A DNA stretch of 27,500 bases from Prorocentrum cordatum. Its lineage: Eukaryota; Sar; Dinophyceae; Prorocentrales; Prorocentraceae. Below, in pieces: positions 8,851 through 16,430 of this stretch. Every line of letters starts with the position of its first letter. Position 1 is the first letter of the stretch. Both the position numbers and the translations under genes were made by a program. The stretch spans positions 35,001 to 62,500 of the forward strand of contig CAUYUJ010015500.1 of NCBI GenBank assembly GCA_963575745.1, written 5' to 3'. The notes under the pieces are model-generated. The model saw only the letters and a program-made list of their open reading frames with translations, was not told where the DNA came from and did no database searches.

Positions 8851-9022
8851 GATCACCACCCACCAAACCACCCCAACCCAACCCGACGGCTTCAATTTGC
8901 CCTCCATTTCCAGTTGGGGGGGGTCGGGGAACATCGAAAAAACACATATGGAACCCGTACCCCCCCCAACCCGAAATTGGGGTCTTCGGGTTGGGTTGGG
9001 GTGGTCTGGTAGGTAGTCAGAG
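8851..9022 (+). mobile_element. Introner-like element family F, copy 1 (is the intron)
   Basis: The 172-bp intron is nearly all one element. Its ends are inverted copies: ACCAAACCACCCCAACCCAA at the left and TTGGGTTGGGGTGGTCTGGT at the right. GAGGA is repeated at both edges (8848-8852, 9020-9024). Interior landmarks: CTCCATTTCCAGT, GTCGGGGAACATCGAAAAAA, ACACATATGGAACCCGTACC. A second copy lies at 15527-15712. GA donor, AG acceptor. Confidence 0.8.
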
Positions 9023-9250
9023 GAGGCGCAGGTACGACCAGTCTCTGCAGCAGATGCTCCAGCCGCAGGCCGCCGGAGGCGAGGCCGCCAGGCCCGCGGC
9101 CGCGCTGCAGGCGCCGCCGCGGCTGCCCGCGCCGACGCGGCGCCTGCGCCGGCCGCCGGTCGTGCACCTGCCCGCGCGCGAGCTGCAGCCCGGCTCGCTG
9201 AGCTACTTTGCCGCCATGCGGCGGCGCGTGGAGAGCGGCCCTTCGTCGAA
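9023..9250 (+). CDS. Exon of Arg/Pro-rich linker after coiled coil
   Basis: Continues the frame of the preceding exon: RRRYDQSLQQMLQPQAAGGE, then an Ala/Pro-rich part, RRLRRPPVVHLPARELQPG, and SLSYFAAMRRRVESGPSSND. The Gln-rich start prolongs the helix; the middle is probably disordered and basic. Ends at or just before the family A element that begins at about 9250. No domain recognised. Confidence 0.6.
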
Positions 9251-9421
9251 CGACGCGAAGATCGGGACAATATCGGAGCGGGATACCTCGAAGTCTCTGA
9301 GAGTCGGCGGGTTTGGAGGATGTATTGGGCGCCGCGGCCGCTCCAGAGCGTCCCGGAACGCTCTGAAAGGGCTGCGGAACGCTCTGGAGCGATTTATCCC
9401 GATCTTAGCCTTGTTTTACCC
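9250..9421 (+). mobile_element. Family A inverted-repeat element, copy 2
   Basis: About 90 percent identical by eye to 3178-3349 across its length, from GATCGGGACAATATCGGAGC to CGATTTATCCCGATCTTAGC, with the same central palindromic AGAGCGT..ACGCTCT region. Both copies start right after exon-like sequence and run in the same direction. Fits an introner or miniature inverted-repeat element. Confidence 0.8.
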
Positions 9422-10239
9422 TTAGCCGGGGTGGCCTCCTCTGGTCCCAGGCACGCTCGCGTCGCCACAGGGGAGCAGGACGGGAGGCGTTTCGTTGGCT
9501 GCCGGTTCCTGGGGGGGGGGGCTCGCTGGGTTTGGGGATTGCCGCGAGATGGCTCAGCACGAAGGCCCGTTCCCCAGAAATGGGGTCCAGACCTCAGGGG
9601 GTCCGCGTTCTGGAGACGTCATGGCATCGAGGGTCTGCTCAGTTGCCTCGATACGCGCGTTTTGAAACGCAACACGTCCCGTGTTCAAGACGTCCGTGTC
9701 GATACGTTGCGTGTTGGCTCCACGTATTGGCCCAGACCCACGTTTCAGTCTACGTGTTGAGCTCCGTATCCATGCACTGCGTGTTGCGCGCTGCGTATCG
9801 GGGCAGCTGAGAGGGCCTGGAGTGCGGACTCACGAGGGCCCCCCCCCCCAGCACCGGCGTGCGCGCCCCGAGGCTCTGCGAGGTTGCGCCTCCCAGAAGT
9901 CCAACGCCTGGACCCGTGCCCTAAGGCCGGCTCTTCACCGTCCCGGGCCCCAGCGTGGGCCCCTGGAGGCCGAAAGTCGTCGGGGGCGGCAAAGAGGGGG
10001 GTGATGACTAGGGGGGGGTTGGATATCACGGCGTGGGCCATGAGATCTCCACAGATTTCATGGCGCCTCTTCTTGTTTCATTGCGTCCCTGCCCCCCCCG
10101 CTGGGCCGCGCAAATGCCGCTGGTCATGATTTGCACCCCCCCCTCTTGGACACCCCCCTCTTGGCTGATCCCGAAGTCGCGAGACACCCTCAGTTGTGTT
10201 GTTGTTTCGCGACGCGAGGTGGTCTGGGACCAAAGTCTC
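9422..10239 (+). other. Intronic stretch without a gene
   Basis: No exon motif seen. Contains G10 (9511), C10 (9840), C8 (10094), and a CGTGTTG-rich segment at 9700-9790. The stretch GGGGTCCAGACCTC at 9580 recurs at 12910 in another intron, so a further shared intronic family is possible. Confidence 0.45.
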
Positions 10240-10370
10240 GCAGGCCCAGAGGTTGACACCAACACCAATATCGGCGGTGTGCCTCCACCGAGGGAAGAAG
10301 ATCCCGCTCTCGGTGATGGTGGTCATATTCTGACTTCCAGGGTGACCGAAACATTACCACGAGCACCGAA
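10240..10370 (+). mobile_element. Intronic repeat family C, copy 2
   Basis: Same orientation as copy 1 (2183-2315). Shared blocks: GACACCAACACCAATATCGG, GTGCCTCCACCGAGGGAAG, GGTGATGGTGGT, and a CCACGAGCACCGA tail. The region 10371-10700 downstream has no gene; it contains four TTCGACACTC-type units at 10567-10614. Confidence 0.7.
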
Positions 10371-10701
10371 ATCTAGGAGCAGCTTACCCTGCGGAGGCAC
10401 CCCCCTGTGTTGGTGTTGGCGCCCATTTCCAGGCCTCCAAGAGGCCGCTCCTTGCCCAGGGTTAGGATGTTCCAACCTACTTTAGCCTTGACCACAAATA
10501 ATTTCGAACGCCAGAGAAGCACCCCAAAAACTCAAGGTTTTCACGTGCCGGGCTCTGGGAGACGCTCCTTCGACACTCTGTCGACACTCTTTCGACACTC
10601 TTTCGACACTTTTTCTGGGTGCTCGTAATTCTGTCTGGGATGTGGCCCTTAAGTACGATGGGGGCAACACGAGCCCAGGGCCGCTCCTGCGCGCGGCCGA
10701 G

Positions 10702-10762
10702 CCATCGGCGATGCGACGTCGGTGCGCCACCTGTGCCGGCAGGCCCAGGTCTGCGACGAGCG
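10702..10762 (+). CDS. Exon, N-terminal edge of ankyrin region
   Basis: After an AG at 10700-10701 the frame reads AIGDATSVRHLCRQAQVCDER. This resembles the second half of an ankyrin repeat or its capping helix (IGDATSVRHL). Joined through the GT-AG intron 10763-10931 it becomes CDERFLVNGRGERGRAPLHH with the split Arg and Phe codons restored. The start of the exon is less certain; upstream sequence in a different frame reads LLRAAE, so the acceptor could be a few codons earlier. Confidence 0.6.
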
Positions 10763-10931
10763 GTTCTCAGGAGGGGACAAAAACACACAGACACAATTAA
10801 TCGTCGATTCCAAAGAAAATATGGGAAAATATGGGAAGTGGGGGGGAAGACAAAAACCAAGAAAATATAGGAAAATATGGGGAATCCTTTTATTTGTGTG
10901 TATTTATTTGTGTGTCCTGGGGCCCCTTCAG
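10763..10931 (+). mobile_element. Introner-like element family B, copy 2 (is the intron)
   Basis: GT donor (CG|GTTCTCAG), AG acceptor (CTTCAG|GTTC) and the direct repeat GGTTC at both edges (10762-10766, 10931-10935). Ends are inverted relatives: ACACACAGACACA near the left and TGTGTGTCCTGGGGCCCC at the right. The interior has GGGAAAATATGGGAAGTGGG. It matches the reverse complement of 2847-3014. Splicing is supported by restored ankyrin coding. Confidence 0.85.
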
Positions 10932-11043
10932 GTTCCTGGTGAACGGCCGGGGTGAGCGCGGCAGGGCCCCGCTGCACCACGCCGCGTTCGCCGGGGACGC
11001 GGAGGTGGCGGACGTGCTGCTCCAGGCCGGGGCCGACCCGCTG
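10932..11043 (+). CDS. Ankyrin-repeat exon
   Basis: Reads FLVNGRGERGRAPLHHAAFA then GDAEVADVLLQAGADPL, a clear ankyrin repeat with the helix-turn-helix signature (APLHHAAFAGDAEVADVLLQAGAD). Joining at GT donor 11044 to 12674 gives GADPLVRDDDGRTPLHVAA, so the second repeat begins exactly 33 residues after the first. That periodicity is strong support for both the frame and the intron. Ankyrin repeats mediate protein-protein binding; partner unknown. Confidence 0.85.
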
Positions 11044-11067
11044 GTGCCTCGTGGGCGAGAAGCACAC

Positions 11068-11215
11068 CTCGGCGGCGACGACCGGGGGCGAATAGCCCAT
11101 GGGGCGGGCAGCACACGTGTTCGCCCGGGAGCCTTCTCGAAGACATGGAGCATCGGCGCACCCGAGTACATGTATTGCTCCCCCCTGGGCGATTCGCCCC
11201 TATCGTCGCCCCTGA
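11068..11215. mobile_element. Inverted-repeat element at start of intron
   Basis: Left arm GGCGACGACCGGGGGCGAAT (from 11073) and right arm ATTCGCCCCTATCGTCGCCC (11191-11210) are inverted copies, continuing inward as AGCCCATGGGG against CCCCTGGGCG. It begins about 25 bases after the splice donor. Confidence 0.65.
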
Positions 11216-11276
11216 ATTTTTGGGGCGTTCCAAAGAGGGCCATGCCTTCGAGGACCGAAGGAGTTGTCATCGCTTC

Positions 11277-11395
11277 TTGGGCGGAAGGCGGCGGAAGGGC
11301 GGCGGAAGTAAAACGAGGCCGCCTCCGCCGGCGGAAGCCGGCGGAAGCCTGCGGAAGTTGGCGGAAGCTCAGCGGGAGGCGGTGGAAGTACGAGA
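11277..11395. repeat. GGCGGAAG tandem repeats
   Basis: Eight or more imperfect copies of an 8-bp to 11-bp unit built on GGCGGAAG (GCCGGCGGAAGCC, TTGGCGGAAGCTC). Noncoding, in the ankyrin intron. Confidence 0.8.
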
Positions 11396-12063
11396 TGTGC
11401 TTTCAAGGGATGACAACGTTTTCGGGTCCAGGGTTTCCGAAATCGCCCATGCCCGTATCCGCGGCCTGGGGCGTTTTTGTTGCGGATGCCCACCGCGGAG
11501 CGTATCCGTGCGGCCGCGTGTCCGCGGGATCGCGCCCCGGAATCCAGACAGGCGTGCATTCGATCGGGGAAACGAAAGACTCGAGTGCGCGGGAACTCAG
11601 GTTTGCCGACGTTTTTTGACGAGCGTGTCCTGGAATTTGACGATCTAATTTTCGTGGGATGTCTGCAGCGGGAGCTCGCGTCAGTTTTCAGATTGGGTCT
11701 CGTCATTTTCATGATGGCCCCGGCAGGCCAACCCGAGTTCCCGAACCCGAGTCTTACGACTCCCCGATTCAGGAGAGGAAAAGCCACCCCGACATCCGTC
11801 ATTGGCTTTCATTAAGCGGCCTTGGGTGTTTACTAAACAGCCCTGCCCTGTCAGATTCCCTTTCTGTGGATGAGCTCACTGCACGGCGTCGCTTGTCGGG
11901 GTGATTATTCTGCGGTGTTTCCTTTGCTTTCTACGGATGTGGATCACGGTTCGGCGGCGAGCGAGGGGGAGACATGAAACGGAGGAGGCCTTCCCAGAAG
12001 GCGGTGGGACTTCTCAGAAGCCCTCGCGCCTTCTGAGCAGTGTTTGCCTGTCTTCGGGGAGTG

Positions 12064-12171
12064 CTCAGAAAATAGGGGAACAAAAAGTGGCATAGACATA
12101 ACAACTCGGAAATCCGCGCGGACCTCCGAGCTGTTGTGTTTATGCCACTTGTTGTTCCCTTATTCTGAGGA
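12064..12171. mobile_element. 108-bp hairpin element (family D)
   Basis: Two arms of 54 bp (12064-12117 and 12118-12171) are inverted copies with about 45 matches; examples are AACAAAAAGTGGCATAGACA on the left against TGTTTATGCCACTTGTTGTT on the right. The centre is the palindrome CCGCGCGG. The central GAGGTCCGCGCGGACCTC core recurs at 13725, 14362, 15066, 15353 and 18385, always in introns. Confidence 0.85.
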
Positions 12172-12333
12172 GACCCGCCCCTTTCTCACCTTCCCTCCCC
12201 CCCCTCGCTCGCCACCTGCTCTGCGCGGGACAATCCTCGCCCCCCCCCCTTGACTCCCCGGGGGGGGGGGGATGGGGGGCTGGGCCGTGCCGACGGAGGG
12301 GCGAGGGGGTGGGTTGGGGGGGAGGAACGGACG

Positions 12334-12425
12334 TGGAGGAGGAGGAAAGGAGAGGAGGAGGAGGAGGAGGAGGAGGAGGAGGAGGAGGAGGAGGAGGAGG
12401 AGGGGGACGAGGAGGGGGACGAGGA
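12334..12425. repeat. GGA/GAG microsatellite
   Basis: (GAG)n tract with few interruptions. Two poly-C/poly-G runs precede it (C10 at 12240, G12 at 12259). Noncoding. Confidence 0.9.
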
Positions 12426-12673
12426 TGGCGGGGGGCGGGACTGGGCAAGCTCAGTTGGAAGGTTGATCATCCCCCCTGATAAATACCCCATACAGTCGGC
12501 CCTGATTAGTAGGTCGACCCTGCCAGCTCAAGGGTACCCTTGTGTCCTGTACCTCGCGACACGTGCCTTCTCACACTCCTATGGCGATGTGGCCTTCGGA
12601 AGGGTCTTGCGCCCTCTCGCGTGTCCTCTGCAATCAAGTCCGACTGTACATTGTAACGGTCGGCGCCCGCGAG

Positions 12674-12846
12674 GTACGGGACGACGACGGCCGCACCCCG
12701 CTGCACGTGGCAGCCTCCAGGGGCTCCGTCCAGGTCGCGCGCCTGCTGGTCGGCTACTGCGTCTACGGGCTGCGGGCGGCCTGCCTCGCCGGGTTCCGGG
12801 CCGTCAGGTTCCGCGGCGACCTCGGCGAGGATGCGGGCGACCACCA
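12674..12846 (+). CDS. Ankyrin-repeat exon
   Basis: Reads VRDDDGRTPLHVAASRGSVQ followed by VARLLVGYCVYGLRAACLAG and a charged tail (FRGDLGEDAGDHQ). The TPLHVAASRGSVQVARLLV stretch is a typical ankyrin repeat; the residues after it diverge from the consensus, as for a long loop. The 3' splice partner is the exon at 13168. A GC donor near 12850 would keep the frame, but the exact donor is unresolved because the boundary sequence (AGGGGCGC / AGGGCGC) is repeated at both ends. Confidence 0.8.
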
Positions 12847-13167
12847 GGGGCGCTGCTGTGCCGGGGGTGTGCTTTGCGGGATCGAAAACGGGTCCCGCCA
12901 GGACGAAAACGGGGTCCAGACCTCTTGGGGTCGACGTTGTGACAAAATCACGACGTCGGGGGTCTGGGATGGGCGCTGTTGCGCCGGGGTGTGCTTTTGC
13001 GATCGGCGCCGTTGGGGCTTTGGGGGTCACCACGTTGCGCCAAAGAATCGCCGAGCCCTCGTCGGGGCGCAGCAGAGATCGGTGTCGAGGTCATCGCCCG
13101 CCCCCCCCCTCGGAGGCGGGTTGCAGACCACATCCCTGGCAAACCACACCCTGCGGAGTCGCCGAGA
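12847..13167 (+). other. Intron with direct repeats and hairpin
   Basis: Two near-copies of a GGGCGCTG-x-TG-x-GCCGGGGTGTGCTTTGCG block lie at 12848 and 12974. Between them is a hairpin: GTCGACGTTGTGA against TCACGACGTCG, flanked by GTCCAGACCTC against GGGTCTGG. The arrangement fits an element insertion with duplication of the host site. Confidence 0.6.
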
Positions 13168-13645
13168 GGAGGAGGGCGCCGAGTTTGAGACAGAGGCTGC
13201 GCGCGACGCGCTGGCGGGCTACCTGCGCCAGCTCGAGGACCAGCGGGTGAATGTCCTGCTCGCGGAGGACGCCTGGGACTTCACGCCCGTCCACTACGCG
13301 CTGCACGACGCCTACCACGGCTGCCTCTCGATCCTCCAGCTGCTGCTTGGCAGCCTCTACGAGTTCGGCGACACCGGCAGGACCGACGGGGTGATGTCGG
13401 ATCCGCGCTTCCAGCCGGGCTGCAACGGGGGCTTCACGCTGGTGTCCATGCTGTCTGCCTGCATGCCGAAGCACCAGGTGGAGGAGATCCACCGGGAGCA
13501 CCGGCGCCGGTCGCAGGACCTGAGGAACCAGCTCGTGAACCAGCCCGACCCGTACGGCATGACCCCCCTGCACCTCGCCGCCCTCGAGGGGAACTACCGC
13601 GCAGTCCCCGTCCTCCTTGCGAGCGGGGCAGACGCCGCGGCGAAG
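13168..13645 (+). CDS. Ankyrin-repeat exon, longest exon of the gene
   Basis: An open frame of about 160 residues. It starts GAEFETEAARDALAGYLRQL, then a divergent ankyrin repeat DAWDFTPVHYALHDAYHGCL / SILQLLLGSL, a loop FGDTGRTDGVMSDPRFQPG, a helix-rich spacer (PKHQVEEIHREHRRRSQDLR) and a classical repeat DPYGMTPLHLAALEGNYRAV / PVLLASGADAAAK. Ends at a GT donor (AAG|GTGCAG); joining to 14531 gives GADAAAKEVCEYTAFDL. The long insertion between repeats is unusual for plain ankyrin arrays but does occur in ankyrin channels and scaffolds; no membrane segment is visible here. Confidence 0.85.
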
Positions 13646-14530
13646 GTGCAGATCTCCATCCCAGGGCCAGAGTTTCCGGAGGAAGCCCAGGATCGAGGAT
13701 GAACGCAGGCATAAACATACGCTTTCGGAGGTCCGCGCGGACCTCCGAGAGTTATGTCGGTGCGCCGTATGTTTTGTTCTTGTACAGGAGGTCTGCGAAT
13801 ACAGTTGAGACAACGGCGGATATCCCGCCCAGCCCAAACCCACTCAAAATGCGGCCCCCGGACCGTAGAGACAGGGTCCAGGATCCATCCTCCTCGAGTC
13901 CTCCTCCGAAATACGCACCAGAACAGAGCCAAAAGGCGGAGGGTCCGGCGTGGTCTCTCCTCGGCCTGGCATGGCGTCATGGAAGGCGTGCCTGGCTCTG
14001 GCCCTCCTCGGAGGGTACGTTGTTTCGGTGTGTCACTCCCAGGGTCCATTCTGGCCCGTCCTTTGAGGCGCACCCAGCCGTGGCGACGAGAAGCCTGCAC
14101 CGAGGCCCACGAGGGACGGAGAGCGCCTGGCATGGCCGCCGCCGTCTCGACTTGGCTTCCCGCCGACAGGAGGTCTGCGAGTACACCGCGCTTGACGGGG
14201 GAAGACGATGTCAGATTTTGACGGTGGTAATATTTCGGCCGCCCAAGAAGCCCGAATATTGCCACCGTCACCGAGATCCGGACCATCTTCCCTCGGTGCA
14301 AACGGCTGCCGACATTGGTGTTGGTGCCAACCTCCGAGCCTCCCAGGGGGGCCCAGCGCCGATGCAAGAACTCCGCGCGGACCCCCGACTTAGTTGATGC
14401 TGACGCCGTTTGGTCTTGTCCAACAGGAGGCGTGCGAGGACACCAGCCAACCGGCCCACCCTCCCAGGTGGGGATCTGCCGCCCCAGGCCACGCCAGCGG
14501 GGGTGGGGATCGGCCCAGCGATGCCCACAG
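13646..14530 (+). other. Intron with four repeated acceptor-exon boundaries
   Basis: GT donor at 13646. The true acceptor is probably CCCACAG at 14530, but the sequence ACAG|GAGGTCTGCGARTACA, that is the acceptor plus the first exon codons (EVCEYT), also occurs at 13788 and 14170, and a diverged copy (ACAG|GAGGCGTGCGAGGACACC) at 14427. The segments between are 142, 382, 257 and 104 bp and differ in content: the first holds a family D palindrome (13725-13748), the second has inverted ends (GTTGAGACAACGGCGG at 13805; GCCGCCGTCTCGAC at 14142), and the third holds family C copy 3. Confidence 0.75.
14220..14342 (-). mobile_element. Intronic repeat family C, copy 3 (reverse orientation)
   Basis: The reverse complement matches copies at 2183 and 10240 through GCACCAACACCAATGTCGG, CACCGAGGGAAGAT and CTCGGTGACGGTGG. 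Also contains a hairpin GACGGTGGTAATATTTCGG against CCCGAATATTGCCACCGTC. The same family in an intron in the opposite orientation. Confidence 0.7.
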
Positions 14531-14697
14531 GAGGTCTGCGAGTACACCGCCTTCGACCTCTCCGCCGACTCCGCCACGCGCCAGGCGCTGCACTCGCTGC
14601 ACGGGCGCGCCGGCAGGGCGGTGCCCGTCGAGGTGCAGGCGCGGTCCCTGCTGGCGCTGGTGGCGGGCAACTGCGAGAGCGTCAACCGCGAGCACGG
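14531..14697 (+). CDS. Exon between ankyrin repeats
   Basis: Reads EVCEYTAFDLSADSATRQAL, then HSLHGRAGRAVPVEVQARSL and LALVAGNCESVNREHG. The end, VNREHG, looks like the last residues before a TPLH motif, so the next exon (RTPLHLATF at 15418) would complete an ankyrin repeat. In the genome the frame meets TGA at 14705 shortly after the presumed donor. The start is fixed by the acceptor CACAG|GAGG and by the restored frame with the exon ending at 13645. The helix-rich stretch QALHSLHGRAGRAVP is compatible with a degenerate repeat. Confidence 0.65.
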
Positions 14698-15414
14698 GCA
14701 CAGCTGAAGAGGGCAGATCGGCAGGAGCATCAATCTCCGGGGCTTCCGAGGAGGGCGCGCTGAGGGGGCTGGCCCTCGTGGCTGGAGGCAGGTGGCTCGA
14801 ACAAATTCTGCGTTCGCACCCCCGGGAGGGTCCTGGGAGGGGTCTAGGGATAGACTTTGAGCTGCCGCTGTCTCAACTCGCCCAGAATCCATGAGATCCT
14901 CGCGTCGCATTCTTGTCGCCACGGGCCATTCTGCTCCCCTTTCGGGCCCACCCTTACGGATCGATCTGGCTCCAAAAATACAGCAGAAAGATGGGGTCCA
15001 GGGCTCCGGTCGTGTTTTTTCGCGGTGTTGCAATCTTTCGCAACGTTGGATCACGGGGAAATTTTCAGAGGTCCGCGCGCAGTTCTTGGATCGGCGCTGG
15101 GCCCCCTGGCGGCGCCTCCGGCGCCGCCCCGGAGGGCCTCAAGTTGTGTGGCGACCACACCGTGTGGCGAGTGAGTGGGATTCAGGGTAGCCGCATGGTT
15201 TTGGGACTCAGACCGTGGTCGAGGTGGTCCTCAAAAACGGTGCGGCGACGGACCCTGCGGTGAGGTCGTTGGCGATTCCAAGCCAACGCATGGCCTGTCG
15301 CCGCACCGTTTTGGGACCTCCAAGCCAGGGAAAGGAGGCCCAGCCCCGATCCAAGAGGTCCGCGCAGACCTCCGAGAGTTTTTATGTTTCTGCCGGTTGC
15401 TCTTCTTCTGCGCA
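14698..15414 (+). other. Intron with two family D cores
   Basis: Holds GAGGTCCGCGCGCAGTTCTTGG at 15067 (20 bases of which match the family D core) followed by ATCGGCGCTGGGCCCC, and AGAGGTCCGCGCAGACCTCC at 15353 preceded by GGCCCAGCCCCGATCC, an inverted relation between the two. Also GTTTTGGGACTC..GGTGCGGCGACGGACC against CGCCGCACCGTTTTGGGACC (15198-15315), another inverted pair. No coding motif. Confidence 0.55.
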
Positions 15415-15475
15415 TGGCACGCACGCCGCTCCACCTGGCCACCTTCAGCGCCATCGCGGCCCCTGGCCAGGGGGG
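15415..15475 (+). CDS. Ankyrin-repeat exon (short)
   Basis: The frame reads MARTPLHLATFSAIAAPGQG, with a good ankyrin TPLHLA core. It probably follows VNREHG of the exon ending near 14697. No AG acceptor sits directly before it, so the exact start is open; the frame is open back to about 15384 (FLPVALLLR). Ends before the family F element at 15527. The stretch 15713-15800 may hold one more short exon, but nothing in it is recognisable. Confidence 0.5.
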
Positions 15476-15526
15476 AGCAGATGGCTTGGGCTGTCCAGCA
15501 CGGCGTCGGACGAGGTGGAGGGTTGG

Positions 15527-15712
15527 TCACCACCCACCAAACGATCCCAACCCAACCCGAAGGCCTCCATTTCCCCTCCATTTCCAGTGGGGGGGGAGTC
15601 GGGGAACGTAGGACAAACACATGGAACCCGTACCCCCCCTCAACCCGAAGTTCGGGTCAAATTCGGGTCTTCGGGTTGGATTGGGGTGGCCTGGTAGGGA
15701 GTTGGGGATGGG
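15527..15712 (+). mobile_element. Introner-like element family F, copy 2
   Basis: Same layout as 8851-9022: CACCACCCACCAAACGATCC at the left, TCGGGTTGGATTGGGGTGG at the right, and the interior landmarks CTCCATTTCCAGT, GTCGGGGAACGTAG, ACACATGGAACCCGTACC. The two copies share most positions. Position after an ankyrin exon suggests it is again most of an intron. Confidence 0.8.
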
Positions 15713-15806
15713 GGGGTGACGAGAAGTCCGCCGCAGGCAGCTGCCTGTGGCCCTGCCGCCGGGCGCTCTCCGCGAGATATATATCTGTGGACGTCGAGTA
15801 ATGGAG

Positions 15807-16168
15807 AGGAAGCATGCTGCCAAATAATTTCCAGATGTCTACTCCTCCTCCTCCTCCTCCTCCTCCTCCTCCTGCTCCTCCTCCCCCTCCTCCTCCTCCT
15901 CCTCCTCCTCCTCCTCCTCCTCCCGCTCCCGCATTCACAAGGGTGAAGCTAAGTTACAGAACCCCCAACAGTGACACGTCGATTAGTGAATTGTCCGTTT
16001 TCGGTTCTCGAGAGGGCGCCGTGGCCGTTATTTTCCAGGCTTGCGCCCGCCAGGTCTGGGCCTCAGGTCGTTTTCACGAAACCACGTTTTGCTAAAGGGG
16101 GGTCTGTCCATCCCCGAGAGGAAGCGTGCTGCCAAATCATTTCCAGATGTCTAAAACATGTTCCAAAC
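15807..16168 (+). other. Degenerate copy of the left flank and A end of the recombinase element
   Basis: 15807-15841 (GAGGAAGCATGCTGCCAAAT onward) repeats at 16120-16153 with two changes. After a CTC microsatellite, 15928-15956 reads GCATTCACAAGGGTGAAGCT, a copy of the A terminus that starts at 16169. So a partial second element end precedes the intact one. The 160 bp between (15957-16119) show nothing further. Confidence 0.65.
15841..15922. repeat. CTC microsatellite
   Basis: (CTC)n with few interruptions, expanded between the two parts of the degenerate A terminus. Noncoding. Confidence 0.9.
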
Positions 16169-16430
16169 TCGGATTCACAAGGGCGAAGCGAAGTTAGACT
16201 CCCCACATCCCCCTCTTCTCTTCTTGGCCTCGCGCGCACCGCATGCCTGCTGCCGTCTTGGGCTCAAGGGTGGGACCGCTTGTGTGGCAGTCTGTGGCAG
16301 CTGCCGCTGCCCCGCAAGGTGCCGCCGCACTGTGGGACACGTACTGGAGAGTCTTCGACTCCATCACCCAGGCTACGGACAGGCACAATTGGGACATGAT
16401 GGTTGCCCTCAGCAGAGACAGGGGGTGTAG

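Larger units (their letters stand above)
11044..12673 (+). other. 1.6-kb intron
   Basis: GT donor (CTG|GTGCCTC) and AG acceptor (GCGAG|GTACGG), with GGT-type similarity at the edges. Contains an inverted-repeat element at 11068-11215, GGCGGAAG repeats, a strong hairpin element at 12064-12171 and a GGA tract. No coding motif was found; 11400-12060 is otherwise unremarkable. Confidence 0.75.

Noticed and set aside
13924-13936. A third GAGCCAAAA, inverse of the spliced-leader core
   Set aside because: No ORF starts near it on the minus strand and the flanks do not resemble the leader. Shows that the short core can occur by chance.
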